From Micromonospora chalcea (lineage in GTDB: Bacteria; Actinomycetota; Actinomycetes; Mycobacteriales; Micromonosporaceae): a DNA stretch of 64,000 nt. The stretch lies in contig NZ_MAGP01000132.1 in the NCBI RefSeq assembly GCF_002926165.1, positions 84,462 to 148,461 of the forward strand, written 5' to 3'. Within the stretch, counting starts at the first letter, position 1. Each line of letters begins with the position of its first letter. A model generated the notes under the pieces. That model saw only the letters and a program-made list of their open reading frames with translations, was not told where the DNA came from and did no database searches. Position numbers and translations under genes: made by a program. Positions 18,722-27,615 of the stretch are shown piece by piece.

Positions 18722-20461
18722 GTGCGGACCAATCCTCACCAGCTCCGGCACCGCGTACCGCTCGCCCTGCTGATCTGCGCCGGCACCGTCCTGACCGGCG
18801 TACCCGCAAACGCCGCGGCGGCCGCGCCGGCGGCCGGCAGCCGGCCGGCGGCCCGGCTCGCCGCCGACACCAGCCCGCCCACCCGGCCGACCGGCCTGCG
18901 CAGCAGCCGGCTGACCTGCCAGTCCGTCACGCTTTCCTGGTACGCGTCCCGGGACAACGTCGGCGTCGCCTTCTACGACATCTACCACGACGGCCAGCTC
19001 GTCACCTCGGTCTCGGGACGGACGCTGACCGCCACGCTCAGCGTCGTGCAGGGTGTCACCTGGGGCTGGTACGTCAACGCCCGCGACGCCGCCGGCAACG
19101 TCTCGCAGGCCAGCTCCACGCTCTCGGTCACCCCGCCGTTCTGCCAGCAGGACACGACTCCGCCCAGCACGCCGACCAACCTGGCCGCGACGGTGAACGG
19201 CACGGCCGTGACCCTCACCTGGTCGGCCTCCACCGACAACGTCGCGGTCACCGGCTACACGATCCTGCGCAACGGTACGGCCGTCGGCTCCACCACCGGC
19301 ACCGGCGGCAACCCACCGGCGACCACGTTCACCGACACCGGGCTGACGCCCGACACCGACTACCGGTACACGGTGACCGCCCGCGACGCCCAGGGCAATG
19401 TCTCGGGGACGAGCGCCGCGGTCACCGCGCACACCGGCACGGGGTGCACGAGCCCGGTGTGCGGCGCCACGGTGGCCACCACCGAGAAGGACCTGCCCTG
19501 GGGCCTTGTGCAACTGCCCGACGGCACGGTCCTCTACGGCCGGCGCGACCTGTTCGACATCGTCGCCATGAACCCGGACGGCACCGACAAACGCAGCATC
19601 GGCACCGTGCCGAACGTGGCCGGCACCAGCGGCGAGGGCGGCGTGCTCGGGCTGGCCGTCTCGGCCACCTTCACCACCGATCGCTGGCTGTACATCTACC
19701 ACACCACCACGACCGACAACCGGATCGTGCGCATCCGCTACGACGGCACGCTGCAGACCGGCACCAGGCAGGTGCTCGTCACCGGGATCCCGCGCAACAA
19801 GTACCACAACGGCGGCCGGCTGCGCTTCGGCCCCGACGGCAAGCTCTACGCCGCCACCGGCGACGGACAGAACCCCGACGTGGCCCAGGACACCAACAAT
19901 CTCGGCGGCAAGGTGCTGCGGCTCAACCCCGACGGCACGGTGCCGGCGGACAACCCCTTCGGCAACCACGTGTGGAGCTACGGCCACCGCAACCCGCAGG
20001 GCCTCGCCTTCGACTCCCAGGGCCGGCTCTTCGAGCAGGAGTTCGGCAACAACGTCATGGACGAGACCAACATCATCGTCAAGGGCGGCAACTACGGCTG
20101 GCCCGCCTGCGAAGGCACCTCCGGCGACTGCGCCAACCCGGACTTCAGGGCCCCGATCCGGACGTACCCGGTGGCCGAGGCCTCGTGCAGCGGCATCGCG
20201 ATCGTCCGGGACGTGCTCTACATCGCCTGCCTGCGTGGCAACCGGATGTACCGTGCGGAGATCAGCGGCGACACGCTCACCAACGTCCAGCAGTACTTCG
20301 TCGGGACGTACTTCCGGCTGCGCACCGTCGAACCGACCCTCGACGGCAACCTGTGGCTGACCACGAGCACCGGCGGGGACAAGGACAGCACCCCGAACAA
20401 CAGCAACGAGAAGATCCTCAAGGTGACCCTCGGCGGGGCGGCGTCCGGCCCCACGAGCTGA
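18722..20461 (+). CDS. Secreted PQQ-type (soluble glucose dehydrogenase-like) sugar dehydrogenase with two fibronectin III domains
   Basis: This 579-residue exported protein has a signal peptide (residues 12-32), two fibronectin type III modules (about 52-140 and 148-240) and a C-terminal GSDH/soluble glucose dehydrogenase propeller (about 250-570). Family features include KYHNGGRLRFGPDGKLY, which places the conserved His, SYGHRNPQGLAFD, and GGNYGWP. FN3 modules are common in secreted actinobacterial enzymes acting on polymers. The GTG start has a GGAAGGAAAG site upstream. Whether it binds PQQ cannot be judged from sequence alone. Confidence 0.85.
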   Translation: MRTNPHQLRHRVPLALLICAGTVLTGVPANAAAAAPAAGSRPAARLAADTSPPTRPTGLRSSRLTCQSVTLSWYASRDNVGVAFYDIYHDGQLVTSVSGRTLTATLSVVQGVTWGWYVNARDAAGNVSQASSTLSVTPPFCQQDTTPPSTPTNLAATVNGTAVTLTWSASTDNVAVTGYTILRNGTAVGSTTGTGGNPPATTFTDTGLTPDTDYRYTVTARDAQGNVSGTSAAVTAHTGTGCTSPVCGATVATTEKDLPWGLVQLPDGTVLYGRRDLFDIVAMNPDGTDKRSIGTVPNVAGTSGEGGVLGLAVSATFTTDRWLYIYHTTTTDNRIVRIRYDGTLQTGTRQVLVTGIPRNKYHNGGRLRFGPDGKLYAATGDGQNPDVAQDTNNLGGKVLRLNPDGTVPADNPFGNHVWSYGHRNPQGLAFDSQGRLFEQEFGNNVMDETNIIVKGGNYGWPACEGTSGDCANPDFRAPIRTYPVAEASCSGIAIVRDVLYIACLRGNRMYRAEISGDTLTNVQQYFVGTYFRLRTVEPTLDGNLWLTTSTGGDKDSTPNNSNEKILKVTLGGAASGPTS

Positions 20462-20493
20462 GGGCGAGCCGGGAATCCGGCACCGCCGGCCCC

Positions 20494-20524
20494 GGAGGGT
20501 GCCCGCGTCGCGCGGGCACCCTCC
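20494..20524 (+). terminator. Strong stem-loop terminator after sugar dehydrogenase gene
   Basis: A perfect 14-bp inverted repeat (20494-20507 paired with 20511-20524) with a 3-nt loop lies 33 bp past the stop. It lacks a U-run, as is usual for high-GC actinobacterial terminators. It separates the gene from the convergent small membrane protein gene at 20583. Confidence 0.8.
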
Positions 20525-20582
20525 GAGCGGTCCGGGCCAGTACTGCAGCGGACCGCCGCCGGAGTGTCGACGAGGTGGCAAG

Positions 20583-20750
20583 TCAGGTGACGCCGACGTT
20601 CAGGTAGAAGTGGCCGAGCTTGAGCGACAGAGAGGCGCCTCCGAAGTGGTGAATGACCAGGGCCAACAGGATGACGATCAAGATGCAGACGACGAGCCAG
20701 ATCAGGGACCACACGAACCTCGGGATCCCGTAGCGACCGACGCGAGCCAT
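20583..20750 (-). CDS. Small single-pass membrane protein, hypothetical
   Basis: This 55-residue protein begins MARVGRYGIPRFVW. One strong transmembrane helix follows (SLIWLVVCILIVILLALVI), then a short polar tail. I chose the internal ATG at 20750 because the longer reading adds an implausible Cys-rich start. Basic residues before the helix suggest the N-terminus is cytoplasmic. I do not recognise a function. The 210 bp up to the next gene shows only likely promoter sequence. Confidence 0.55.
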   Translation of the reverse strand: MARVGRYGIPRFVWSLIWLVVCILIVILLALVIHHFGGASLSLKLGHFYLNVGVT

Positions 20751-20960
20751 TAGGCTCGCCCCCTCGGCGGTGGCGCTGCAGCAGGCGCCGCCACGCATGG
20801 CCTTGTCGGCTGTCGATAACTGCGCCCGACGCTAGCGGACGTCTCCATACCCCCTCCTTCATCGAGGTGTCCGCGAAACTTCCCTACCGAGGCTCCCGCC
20901 AAACTGGGACGGAGCTTGGCGTCCCACGCGTGGGCGAGGTCTCACGCCGAACGGGCGGCG

Positions 20961-22694
20961 CTACGCCTGAGGGGTCCAAGTCTGATACGGCCAGGTGCCG
21001 GCGGCACGGGCCCGATCCACCAGCTCGGGCGCCCGGGTGGTGACCTCGATGGCGAGCTGTCCTGCGTATCCGGCCATCGCTTCCGGGTACGTCCGTAAGG
21101 CAACCAGCAGCCGCCCAGCTGCGCTGAGACGTTCGACGGCGATTCGCCAGTCCTGACGGTCGACGGCGAGCGCGGCGGTGAGCAGCAGTGTGTTCGCGTA
21201 CTCCCAGGCTGCGCGCTGGTCCAGCACGGCCAGCTCATGACGGATCGCGTAGGCATGTTCGGCCAGGGGCGCCGCCGTCGCTGTCTGCCGGCGTTCGAGC
21301 AGCGCGGAGGCGAGATTGTGCAGGGCCGTGCCGAGGATTCGGCGCAGCCGTGGGTAGGCCGCCTCCGCGTCCGCGCAGCGGTCGATGACCTCCGACAGCA
21401 GCATGATCTGGTCTTCGTGACGTCCGGTGGCTTCCGCGACGACGGCGGCGTCGACCATGTGGGTGACCGCGTCGGCCAACGCCTCCCGCTCGGTGGTGGT
21501 CCCGCGTAGCAGGCCCTCGTGCCGCCGGACGGCAACGACCACGGACAGCCAGGCAAGGTCCCAGGCGTCGTCGCAGTGGCCGATCCGGTGCCGGAGCATC
21601 GCCCGCTGGTAGAGGGCTGCGGACCAGAGGCGCCGGACGTCCCGCCGGGCCGGGTCCGACGTCGCCCCGTCGTACAGGCTCAACTCGTCGGCAAGCTCGG
21701 CGAGGACGCGGTCGGCTTCGATGATCTGATCCGCGTCGGCCAGAGAGATACCTTGATCGAGTCGGGCGGCACAATCGGCGATCACCGACGGGTCAGCGGG
21801 CGGGCGGTTGCCGGGTGCACGGCCGGTCACCCGCGACTCCGCCGCCAGCCGAGCCGCGAACCCGCCGGCGGTAACGCCGGATGGTGCGGGCTGGGCCAGC
21901 AGATCCAGGTAGGAGCGGCGGACCCGCCATGCGCCCGAGTCGGGCACCACCAGGTTTTCCGGCGCGGCTTGTTGCAGCTGCGCCAGCGACGCCTCGGTCC
22001 GTTCTAGTCGCTTCTGGGCTCCGGAACCCTGGAACATCTGTTCCAGTGAGTACTGTTCAGTCAGCGCCACCCGCATCAGGTCCGGCCGCCCCAGAGCGCT
22101 GGCGACCCGCGCGAAGATTCCAAGGGCGTCCGCCAGGTCGATCACGGCGGCCGCTTCGCCGGTGTCGCGGGCGAGCCCACGCTGCAGGTCGACCATCTCG
22201 GCGGCCAACGGTCCCAGGACGGATGGGTCCGTCTCGAGTCTCAGGGTGACCAGCCCAGTCAGTGCCGCGGTCCGAGCGCGGCGGGCGTCGAGGCCGTCGG
22301 CGGGCCGGGGCGCGACCAACCGCCACACCCGTTCGACGACATCGCGCCCGCGATCGACGAGCCCGATGCCGGCCAGGATCTGGCCCGCCTGCACGGTGCG
22401 GACCACAGCGTCGGCATGCCAGTCCGGATCGGAGAGCAGATCGCCGGCGAGCGCGATGACCTCCTCGGCCTGTTCCCGCAGATCAGTGACGTCACCGCCA
22501 TCGGCGAGCCGTTCCTGAGAGAGGTTCAGAGTGGCGCGGCCGAGAGCATGCAGCAGACGCCCGGGATCGCCCAGACCACGGGCAGCGGCAACCGCCCGCT
22601 CAACGGCCGCCCGGGTGTCCGGGCCGAGACCGGCCCGCGCGGTGATCTCGTCGGCGGCGCTGAGCAGGCGATCGACCTCGGCAGGTTCGCTCAT
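20961..22694 (-). CDS. Large helical TPR-like protein of unknown function
   Basis: This 577-residue cytosolic protein is almost entirely helical and Ala/Leu/Arg-rich, with repeated segments of about 34-40 residues suggestive of TPR repeats. No enzymatic motif is visible. I place the start at the ATG at 22694, which has a GGAGGTGT site. The open frame continues upstream to 23276 without plausible coding character. A candidate 39-residue ORF ends in the overlapping TGATG of this start. TPR scaffolds of this kind accompany signalling or conflict systems in actinobacteria, but no partner gene is evident here. Confidence 0.7.
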   Translation of the reverse strand: MSEPAEVDRLLSAADEITARAGLGPDTRAAVERAVAAARGLGDPGRLLHALGRATLNLSQERLADGGDVTDLREQAEEVIALAGDLLSDPDWHADAVVRTVQAGQILAGIGLVDRGRDVVERVWRLVAPRPADGLDARRARTAALTGLVTLRLETDPSVLGPLAAEMVDLQRGLARDTGEAAAVIDLADALGIFARVASALGRPDLMRVALTEQYSLEQMFQGSGAQKRLERTEASLAQLQQAAPENLVVPDSGAWRVRRSYLDLLAQPAPSGVTAGGFAARLAAESRVTGRAPGNRPPADPSVIADCAARLDQGISLADADQIIEADRVLAELADELSLYDGATSDPARRDVRRLWSAALYQRAMLRHRIGHCDDAWDLAWLSVVVAVRRHEGLLRGTTTEREALADAVTHMVDAAVVAEATGRHEDQIMLLSEVIDRCADAEAAYPRLRRILGTALHNLASALLERRQTATAAPLAEHAYAIRHELAVLDQRAAWEYANTLLLTAALAVDRQDWRIAVERLSAAGRLLVALRTYPEAMAGYAGQLAIEVTTRAPELVDRARAAGTWPYQTWTPQA

Positions 22695-22813
22695 CACACC
22701 TCCAGTGCTGGACGACGAGTTGCCGTGACCAGCTGTGTGCCCGCACTGAGCACCGCGAGCAGCAGTCGACCGATCATGAAACCCGAGGCACCGCCCGCCC
22801 CGGCGAGGTACAC
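22694..22813 (-). CDS. Possible 39-residue leader ORF coupled to the TPR-like gene
   Basis: A GTG at 22813 opens a short frame whose product has a hydrophobic core (FMIGRLLLAVLSAG) and a basic tail. Its TGA shares its A with the ATG of the downstream gene, a common sign of translational coupling. The remaining stretch to 23061 holds no gene that I recognise and is locally less GC-rich around 22900-22990. This is a weak call. Confidence 0.3.
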   Translation of the reverse strand: MYLAGAGGASGFMIGRLLLAVLSAGTQLVTATRRPALEV

Positions 22814-23034
22814 CCGTGCATCGGCGGCGAGCCAGCACGTCGCGATCCGCTCTCATCCGCCAGTGACGTGACACGCCGTGAGGGCATGTCGCACTTCTAC
22901 CAGGAGCCAGAGGAAAGAAGAAGAAGGTCGATACGGTCTCGCGGATGCCATGAAGTTCTGCGAAGACACAGATATAACGACATTCGACGCAATCGGCTGC
23001 TCGCGGTCGCTGCTGCCGGAGCAGCTGCAACCGA

Positions 23035-23048
23035 CCCCGCCGACGGGG
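23035..23048 (-). terminator. Possible stem-loop terminator after the small membrane protein gene
   Basis: CCCCG at 23035-23039 pairs with CGGGG at 23044-23048 around a four-base loop. It starts 14 bp past the stop of the leftward gene ending at 23062, a suitable place for its terminator. Confidence 0.35.
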
Positions 23049-23061
23049 CCTGCCTCGAGCG

Positions 23062-23538
23062 TCACGCCGGGGCCTGGGCGAGGTCGCGGCCGGCGGTGGC
23101 TCGAACGGCCCGGGGCCAGGTCCATGCGGTGCGCAGGATGAAGGCCAGGAGCAGCAGTTCGAGCCCGATGGAGAAGCCGTAGAAGTAGAGGTAGGCCCAG
23201 GACTCGCCGTCCGCGTTGTACGCCGTGACGGGGATGTAGAGCGTTGCCACGACGAGGTTGGTGGCGCGGTTGACACGGGCGGGGAGCGTCGTGGAGAGCA
23301 GGATCATGAGGATCGGGACGGCCATGAGTGTGAGCGCGAGGGCGACGAAGGTCGGGCCCGTGTCGAACTCGTGCACGGCGCCGGCCAGGATGTCGTCGAT
23401 GAAGCCGGGCTTGTACAGGGCGAGGTAGTCGACGTAGATGTAGAGGAACATGAAGCTGGCCCAGGCCGCGGCGAGCTTCGCCTGGACCGGGAGGTGCGCT
23501 TCCTGGAGCGCACCGGCCCGTCTGTCGGTTCTGGTCAT
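23062..23538 (-). CDS. Four-helix integral membrane protein (DUF6326-like)
   Basis: This 158-residue protein has four transmembrane helices, with MFLYIYVDYLALYKPGFI in the first and a conserved-looking acidic loop after it. The layout resembles small actinobacterial membrane proteins grouped as DUF6326; that name is from memory and uncertain. The ATG at 23538 has an AGGAGACG site. It is divergent from the two-component system, whose kinase starts 187 bp away, and could be its target. Confidence 0.7.
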   Translation of the reverse strand: MTRTDRRAGALQEAHLPVQAKLAAAWASFMFLYIYVDYLALYKPGFIDDILAGAVHEFDTGPTFVALALTLMAVPILMILLSTTLPARVNRATNLVVATLYIPVTAYNADGESWAYLYFYGFSIGLELLLLAFILRTAWTWPRAVRATAGRDLAQAPA

Positions 23539-23725
23539 CACGTCTCCTGTCTGCTGGCGTCAGCCGGGTCGGCTCACTCGATGTCTCCACACTGACCAGC
23601 GTCGGCGGGCGTCACATCCGCTTGCGGGCTCGGGCTGTCCTGGCCCCGGGCGCGGGAAACTCGCCGTACTTTCGGCTGATCCGCCCGAGGGGCGGCCCCC
23701 TTACGTTCTCGGAAAAGGGGGAAGC

Positions 23726-24859
23726 ATGCTTGCTGGGATCTGGGCTGAGCCTCGCCCCACAGGTGCGCCGGTGCGTCTGTGGCGGGACTGGGCGCTGTCC
23801 TCGGCTCTTGTCGTGATCTCGGTCGTCGAGATGCTGCTGCGCGACGACAGGGCATGGGCGCCGCTGCTGGTCGGTGTCAGCGTCGTGGTCGCGGCGTGCC
23901 TGCTGTATCGACGCACGCGACCGCTGGCCGCGGTAACCGTTGCCTTCGGAGCCGTTCTCCTCTTCGACATCGCGAGGATCGCGGTCATCGACGCCACCGG
24001 CCTGCTGGGCATCGCAGGGCTGCTCGTGTTGCCCTACGCCCTGCTGCGCTGGGGAGCAGGTCGCGAGGCTGCCCTCGGACTCGGCATCATCCTCATCTGG
24101 CTACCCGTCACCCTCGTCGCGGAGTCGACCTCACCCGCGGAGAAGGTCGCCGGTTACGGCTTCTTCCTGTGCTCTGCCGCGCTCGGAGCGGCAGTGCGCT
24201 ACCGCACCAGAAGCCACGAGCGCGACGTCGAGCAGGTCCGTCTCCACCAGCGCAACGAACTCGCCCGCGAGCTGCACGACACGGTCGGCCATCACGTCTC
24301 GGCCATCGCCGTCCAGGCGCAGGCAGGTCGCGCGCTGGCCGCCGCAGATCCGGAGCGCGCGCTGGCCACCCTGGTCACCATCGAGGAAGAGGCGTCCCGG
24401 ACGCTCAGGGAGATGCGAGCCCTCGTGGGCGTGCTGCGCGACGGTACGGACGCCGATCTCACCCCTCGGCGAGGCGTGGCGGACATCGAGCGACTCACTC
24501 GTCCCGGCGGCGAGGTGCTGGGCGTCCGCGTGCAGGTCTCCGGTGACGCCGAGGCCGTTGAGCCGGCAGTCGGCACCGCCCTCTACCTGATCGCCGCCGA
24601 GGCGGTCACCAACGCGACCCGCCACGCCCGCGGCGCCACCGGAGTCACCGTCGACGTCACCGCATCCCGCGACCAGGTGCACCTGCGGGTACGCGATGAC
24701 GGCGAGGCGACCACGACCAGCTCTTCGCACGCCGGCTACGGGCTGCGCGGCATGGCCGAGCGGGCGAGCCTGCTCGGCGGCACCCTCCGGGCGGGACCTG
24801 CCGCGGACGGCGGCTGGAGCGTCGACGCCTCGCTGCCTCGGACAGCGCGCACGTCATGA
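23726..24859 (+). CDS. NarL/DesK-type sensor histidine kinase
   Basis: This 377-residue membrane kinase has an N-terminal sensor of about five transmembrane helices with little extracellular sequence (residues 20-155). A HisKA_3 dimerisation domain follows (ELARELHDTVGHHVSAIAVQ, phospho-His near residue 190), then a HATPase domain (EAVTNATRHA and GYGLRGMAERASLLGG). The lack of an extracellular domain suggests sensing within the membrane. The ATG at 23726 follows GGGGGAAG. The stop overlaps the response regulator start in ATGA. Confidence 0.9.
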   Translation: MLAGIWAEPRPTGAPVRLWRDWALSSALVVISVVEMLLRDDRAWAPLLVGVSVVVAACLLYRRTRPLAAVTVAFGAVLLFDIARIAVIDATGLLGIAGLLVLPYALLRWGAGREAALGLGIILIWLPVTLVAESTSPAEKVAGYGFFLCSAALGAAVRYRTRSHERDVEQVRLHQRNELARELHDTVGHHVSAIAVQAQAGRALAAADPERALATLVTIEEEASRTLREMRALVGVLRDGTDADLTPRRGVADIERLTRPGGEVLGVRVQVSGDAEAVEPAVGTALYLIAAEAVTNATRHARGATGVTVDVTASRDQVHLRVRDDGEATTTSSSHAGYGLRGMAERASLLGGTLRAGPAADGGWSVDASLPRTARTS

Positions 24860-25512
24860 CCATCCGCGTGCTGGTCGCTGACGACCAGGACATCGTCAGG
24901 GCAGGGCTCTGCATGATCCTGAACGCCCAACCGGGCATCGCCGTCGTCGGCGACGCCGCCGACGGCCGCCGGGCGATCTCCATGGCCCGTTCGCTGCGTC
25001 CCGATGTGTGCCTGCTGGACATCCGCATGCCCGAGGTCGACGGGATCGAAGCCACCCGCCGGCTCGCCGGGGCCGACGTCGCCGATCCTCTGGCCGTCGT
25101 CGTCATCACCACCTTCGACCTCGACGAGTACGTCTACGGCGCGCTCAAGGCAGGCGCCCGCGGCTTCCTCCTCAAGGACGCCGGCGCCGAGATGCTCACC
25201 CAGGCCGTCCATGCCGCGGCCCGGGGCGACGCCCTGATCGCACCGAACATCACCGCGAGGCTCCTGTCCTCCTTCGCGAACAGCCGCCCGCGCTCGGTGC
25301 CACCTGAGCCTGTCGAGCCGCTGACCGCTCGCGAGGAACAGGTCCTGCTTGCTGCCGCTCGCGGGCGGACCAACAGCGAGATCGGCGATGAGCTGTCCAT
25401 CAGCCTCAGCACCGTCAAGACCCACATCGCCGCCCTGATGCGCAAGCTCAACGCCCGCAACCGCGTCGAGATCGTGATGTGGGCCTACGAGACACGCCGC
25501 GTCGGCACCTGA
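24856..25512 (+). CDS. NarL/LuxR-type response regulator
   Basis: This 218-residue regulator has a receiver domain (residues 3-120, phospho-acceptor Asp in LLDIRMPEVDG, Lys in FLLKDAG) and a C-terminal LuxR-type helix-turn-helix (LTAREEQVLLAAARGRTNSEIG). It overlaps the kinase gene by four bases and is its cognate partner. The divergent membrane protein gene at 23538 is the most likely local target. Confidence 0.93.
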   Translation: MTIRVLVADDQDIVRAGLCMILNAQPGIAVVGDAADGRRAISMARSLRPDVCLLDIRMPEVDGIEATRRLAGADVADPLAVVVITTFDLDEYVYGALKAGARGFLLKDAGAEMLTQAVHAAARGDALIAPNITARLLSSFANSRPRSVPPEPVEPLTAREEQVLLAAARGRTNSEIGDELSISLSTVKTHIAALMRKLNARNRVEIVMWAYETRRVGT

Positions 25513-25539
25513 CCGACGCCCGCAGGCCGGGTCGCGGAA

Positions 25540-26251
25540 CCAACGCCGACCGCTTCGGTGTGAGCTGTCGGCACCAGTTCGACGGCACCACTCGCCCGGA
25601 TGCCACGGCCTGCGCCCCGAGCGCAACCGCTTCGTCCGGCTGACCGGCGGCGACGAGAGCAAGTCCGAGGTCGAGGCCGCGCTCCCCCGTCACCGCGCGG
25701 ATCCAGATCGGCCAGTACCGCCCGCGCCACCTGCGGCAAGTTCGCCGCCAATCAAGGTCACGAGCAGCTCGCAGCTGAGCAGCCGCAGCATTTCGCTGCC
25801 GCAGGTCGATGTGAACCGTGGCCCGCAGCACCGCCAACCAACCGCCGGCAACCAACAGCCGACGCTGTTGAGCAACTGTTACCCGTCAGTGCAGCAACCG
25901 CACCACATAGGAGAGGTGTCGTCGCGCCAACGGCAACAGATCCGCCGGGGCCATCGTCGGATAGGAGCTGGCGAGGTCGTCGACGCCCTGCTCGATCCGT
26001 TCGAGCAGGGCGTTGCTGACATCAGTGGCGGCGACTCTCGCCCGCAACTCGCCTGCCTCGACCGCATGGTCGATCGGCGCATCGACCAGCCGAGCGAGCA
26101 CTCCCCCGGCGTCAGGGATCCGGTCCAGGTGGCGGGCTGTGTCGACCGTCGGAGCTTCGAGCCCTGCCTCCAACTTGTGGATATGGCTCTTGCTCCGGTG
26201 AGCGAGTTGCCCGAGAGACCGAAGCGACAGGCCACGCCGCTCCCGGCTCAA
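25540..26251 (-). pseudogene. Decayed XRE-family helix-turn-helix regulator
   Basis: On the minus strand one frame (26251-25886) encodes a helix-turn-helix start (LSLRSLGQLAHRSKSHIHKL) and about 110 further residues ending in HLSYVVRLLH. The expected continuation (AGGWLAVLRATVHIDLRQ) is in another frame near 25850-25750, with a third fragment (VLADLDPRGDGGARP) and then LDLGLALVAAGQPDEAVALGAQAVASG. Intact actinobacterial homologues carry these pieces in one frame of about 400 residues, with more sequence between them. The gene therefore has at least two frameshifts and an internal deletion. It may also lack its true start. Confidence 0.65.
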
Positions 26252-26637
26252 GGGGCCTGGCGAATCAGCCGGCCGCCACCCCGTCGACGGTACCTAGACT
26301 CTTCACACGTGGATCTCCCATGCTCCTCACTTCTCGGTGAAGTGGCCTTGGACCTACCCCGGTCGACCTCGGACTCGTCACCGGTTCACCCCACTGACGC
26401 AGTGTGACGCGCGGGGCGGGGCGTGGGGTTCGGCCCGGCTGACTTTCCGCCCCGGCGCCGTGGGCAGCCGGGGTGGTCGCTTCATCCGTAATCGCATCGA
26501 CGGCGACAGGTGCGGGCGGCACCTGCGCCGGGATGAAGACCTCGTCCACCTGGTCGAACTTCCAGCGGAACAGCGCTCGCCCGGCGACCGCGTCGAGTAG
26601 TGAAGGGCGGGCCGGCCCACAGCCGGTCCCGATGACC
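26252..26637. other. 386-bp stretch without an assignable gene
   Basis: The region between the decayed regulator and the lyase gene contains no convincing reading frame. A minus-strand stretch reading ALFRWKFDQVDEVFIP (about 26540-26590) looks more protein-like than its surroundings and may be a gene remnant. I cannot assign it. Confidence 0.4.
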
Positions 26638-27540
26638 TCAGGCCGGCTCGTCCGGGAACCAGCCGGCCCGGCCGAGGGCACCCGGCAGGCTGGCCTTGCC
26701 GAGCCGGTCACCGATCCAGGCCGCCGTCTCGATCACCGCACGCGGGTCGAGGCCGGTCTGGTGGCCGGAGCGGTGCAGGGCGTAGACCAGGTCCTCCGTG
26801 GCGACGTTGCCGGTGGCCGCCGGGGCGAAGGGGCAGCCACCGATGCCGCCGACGCTCGCGTCGAGCACGCTCACGCCGGCCTCGACAGCAGCCAGAGCGT
26901 TGGCGATTGCGGTGTTGCGGGTGTCATGCAGGTGCAGGCGCAGCGGTACGCCCGGCGCGGCCGCGCCGGCTGCGGCCACCAGGTGCCGCACCTGGGCGGG
27001 CACTCCCACACCGATGGTGTCGGCCAGAGCGATCTCGTCCGGCTCGCCCTCAGCGAGCCGGGCGACGAGCTCACCGACCGTCGACGGGGCGACGTCGCCC
27101 TCGAAAGGGCAGCCGAACGCCGCAGCGACGGTGACGCTGGCCCGACGGCCGGCGGCGTGGGCGGCTGCGGCAATGTCGGACCAGGCCTGGACCATGGTGT
27201 CGACCGAGGCGCCCTGGTTTCGCCGGCTGAACGTCTCGGTGGCGACCACGACGCAGTTCACCTCGTCCACCCCGGCGGCGAGGGCACGGTCGAGCCCGCG
27301 TCGGTTGAGCACCAGACCGATGTACGATACGTCGCTGCGGCGCGGCACCTCGGCCATGACGGCTTCCGCGTCGGCCATCTGGGGCACCCGGTCGGCGCGG
27401 ACGAACGACACCGCCTCGACCCGCCGCGCTCCGGCCTCGACGCAGCGCCGGATCAGCTCGATCTTGCTCGCTGTCGGGAGGACCTCGGACTCGTTCTGCA
27501 ACCCGTCCCGGGGGGACACTTCCACCACACGCACCATCAT
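26638..27540 (-). CDS. Hydroxymethylglutaryl-CoA lyase family protein
   Basis: This 300-residue TIM-barrel lyase of the HMG-CoA lyase/DRE-TIM family starts with VEVSPRDGLQNE, which carries the metal-binding Asp and catalytic Arg. It has HLHDTRNTAIANALAAVEAG with the metal histidines, and GGCPFAPAATGN near the catalytic Cys loop. Enzymes of this family split 3-hydroxy-3-methyl acyl-CoA esters into acetyl-CoA (or pyruvate) plus a keto acid or ester. It is divergent from the GntR gene; an operator-like palindrome directly abuts its start, so the mRNA may be nearly leaderless. With the CaiB-type transferase it suggests a CoA-thioester step in the BMC-linked pathway. Confidence 0.88.
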   Translation of the reverse strand: MMVRVVEVSPRDGLQNESEVLPTASKIELIRRCVEAGARRVEAVSFVRADRVPQMADAEAVMAEVPRRSDVSYIGLVLNRRGLDRALAAGVDEVNCVVVATETFSRRNQGASVDTMVQAWSDIAAAAHAAGRRASVTVAAAFGCPFEGDVAPSTVGELVARLAEGEPDEIALADTIGVGVPAQVRHLVAAAGAAAPGVPLRLHLHDTRNTAIANALAAVEAGVSVLDASVGGIGGCPFAPAATGNVATEDLVYALHRSGHQTGLDPRAVIETAAWIGDRLGKASLPGALGRAGWFPDEPA

Positions 27541-27550
27541 CTGTATACAA
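27541..27550. promoter_or_regulatory. GntR-type operator between lyase and regulator genes
   Basis: CTGTATACAA differs by one base from the palindrome TTGTATACAA found elsewhere in the locus. It contains TATACA on one strand and TACAAT on the other, both fitting -10 hexamers for the divergent genes. A bound repressor would block both promoters and autoregulate the GntR gene. Confidence 0.7.
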
Positions 27551-27615
27551 TCTCAGAGCGGCAGGCGGTCGGCAAGGTACCGGTCGCGACATCGCTTCAG
27601 ACCACGGAGGCACGG

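Noticed and set aside
17671..20607. A 978-codon plus-strand open frame covering the two propeller genes
   Set aside because: It is out of frame with both signal-peptide-bearing genes and is Arg/Pro-rich low-complexity translation without family features.
26265..26711. 149-codon minus-strand frame upstream of the decayed XRE gene
   Set aside because: No recognisable domain, no ribosome site, and it overlaps the lyase gene end; only a short stretch looks protein-like.
26473..27615. Long upstream extension of the BMC GntR regulator frame
   Set aside because: It overlaps the lyase gene on the other strand and lacks coding character; the GTG at 27616 has a good ribosome site.
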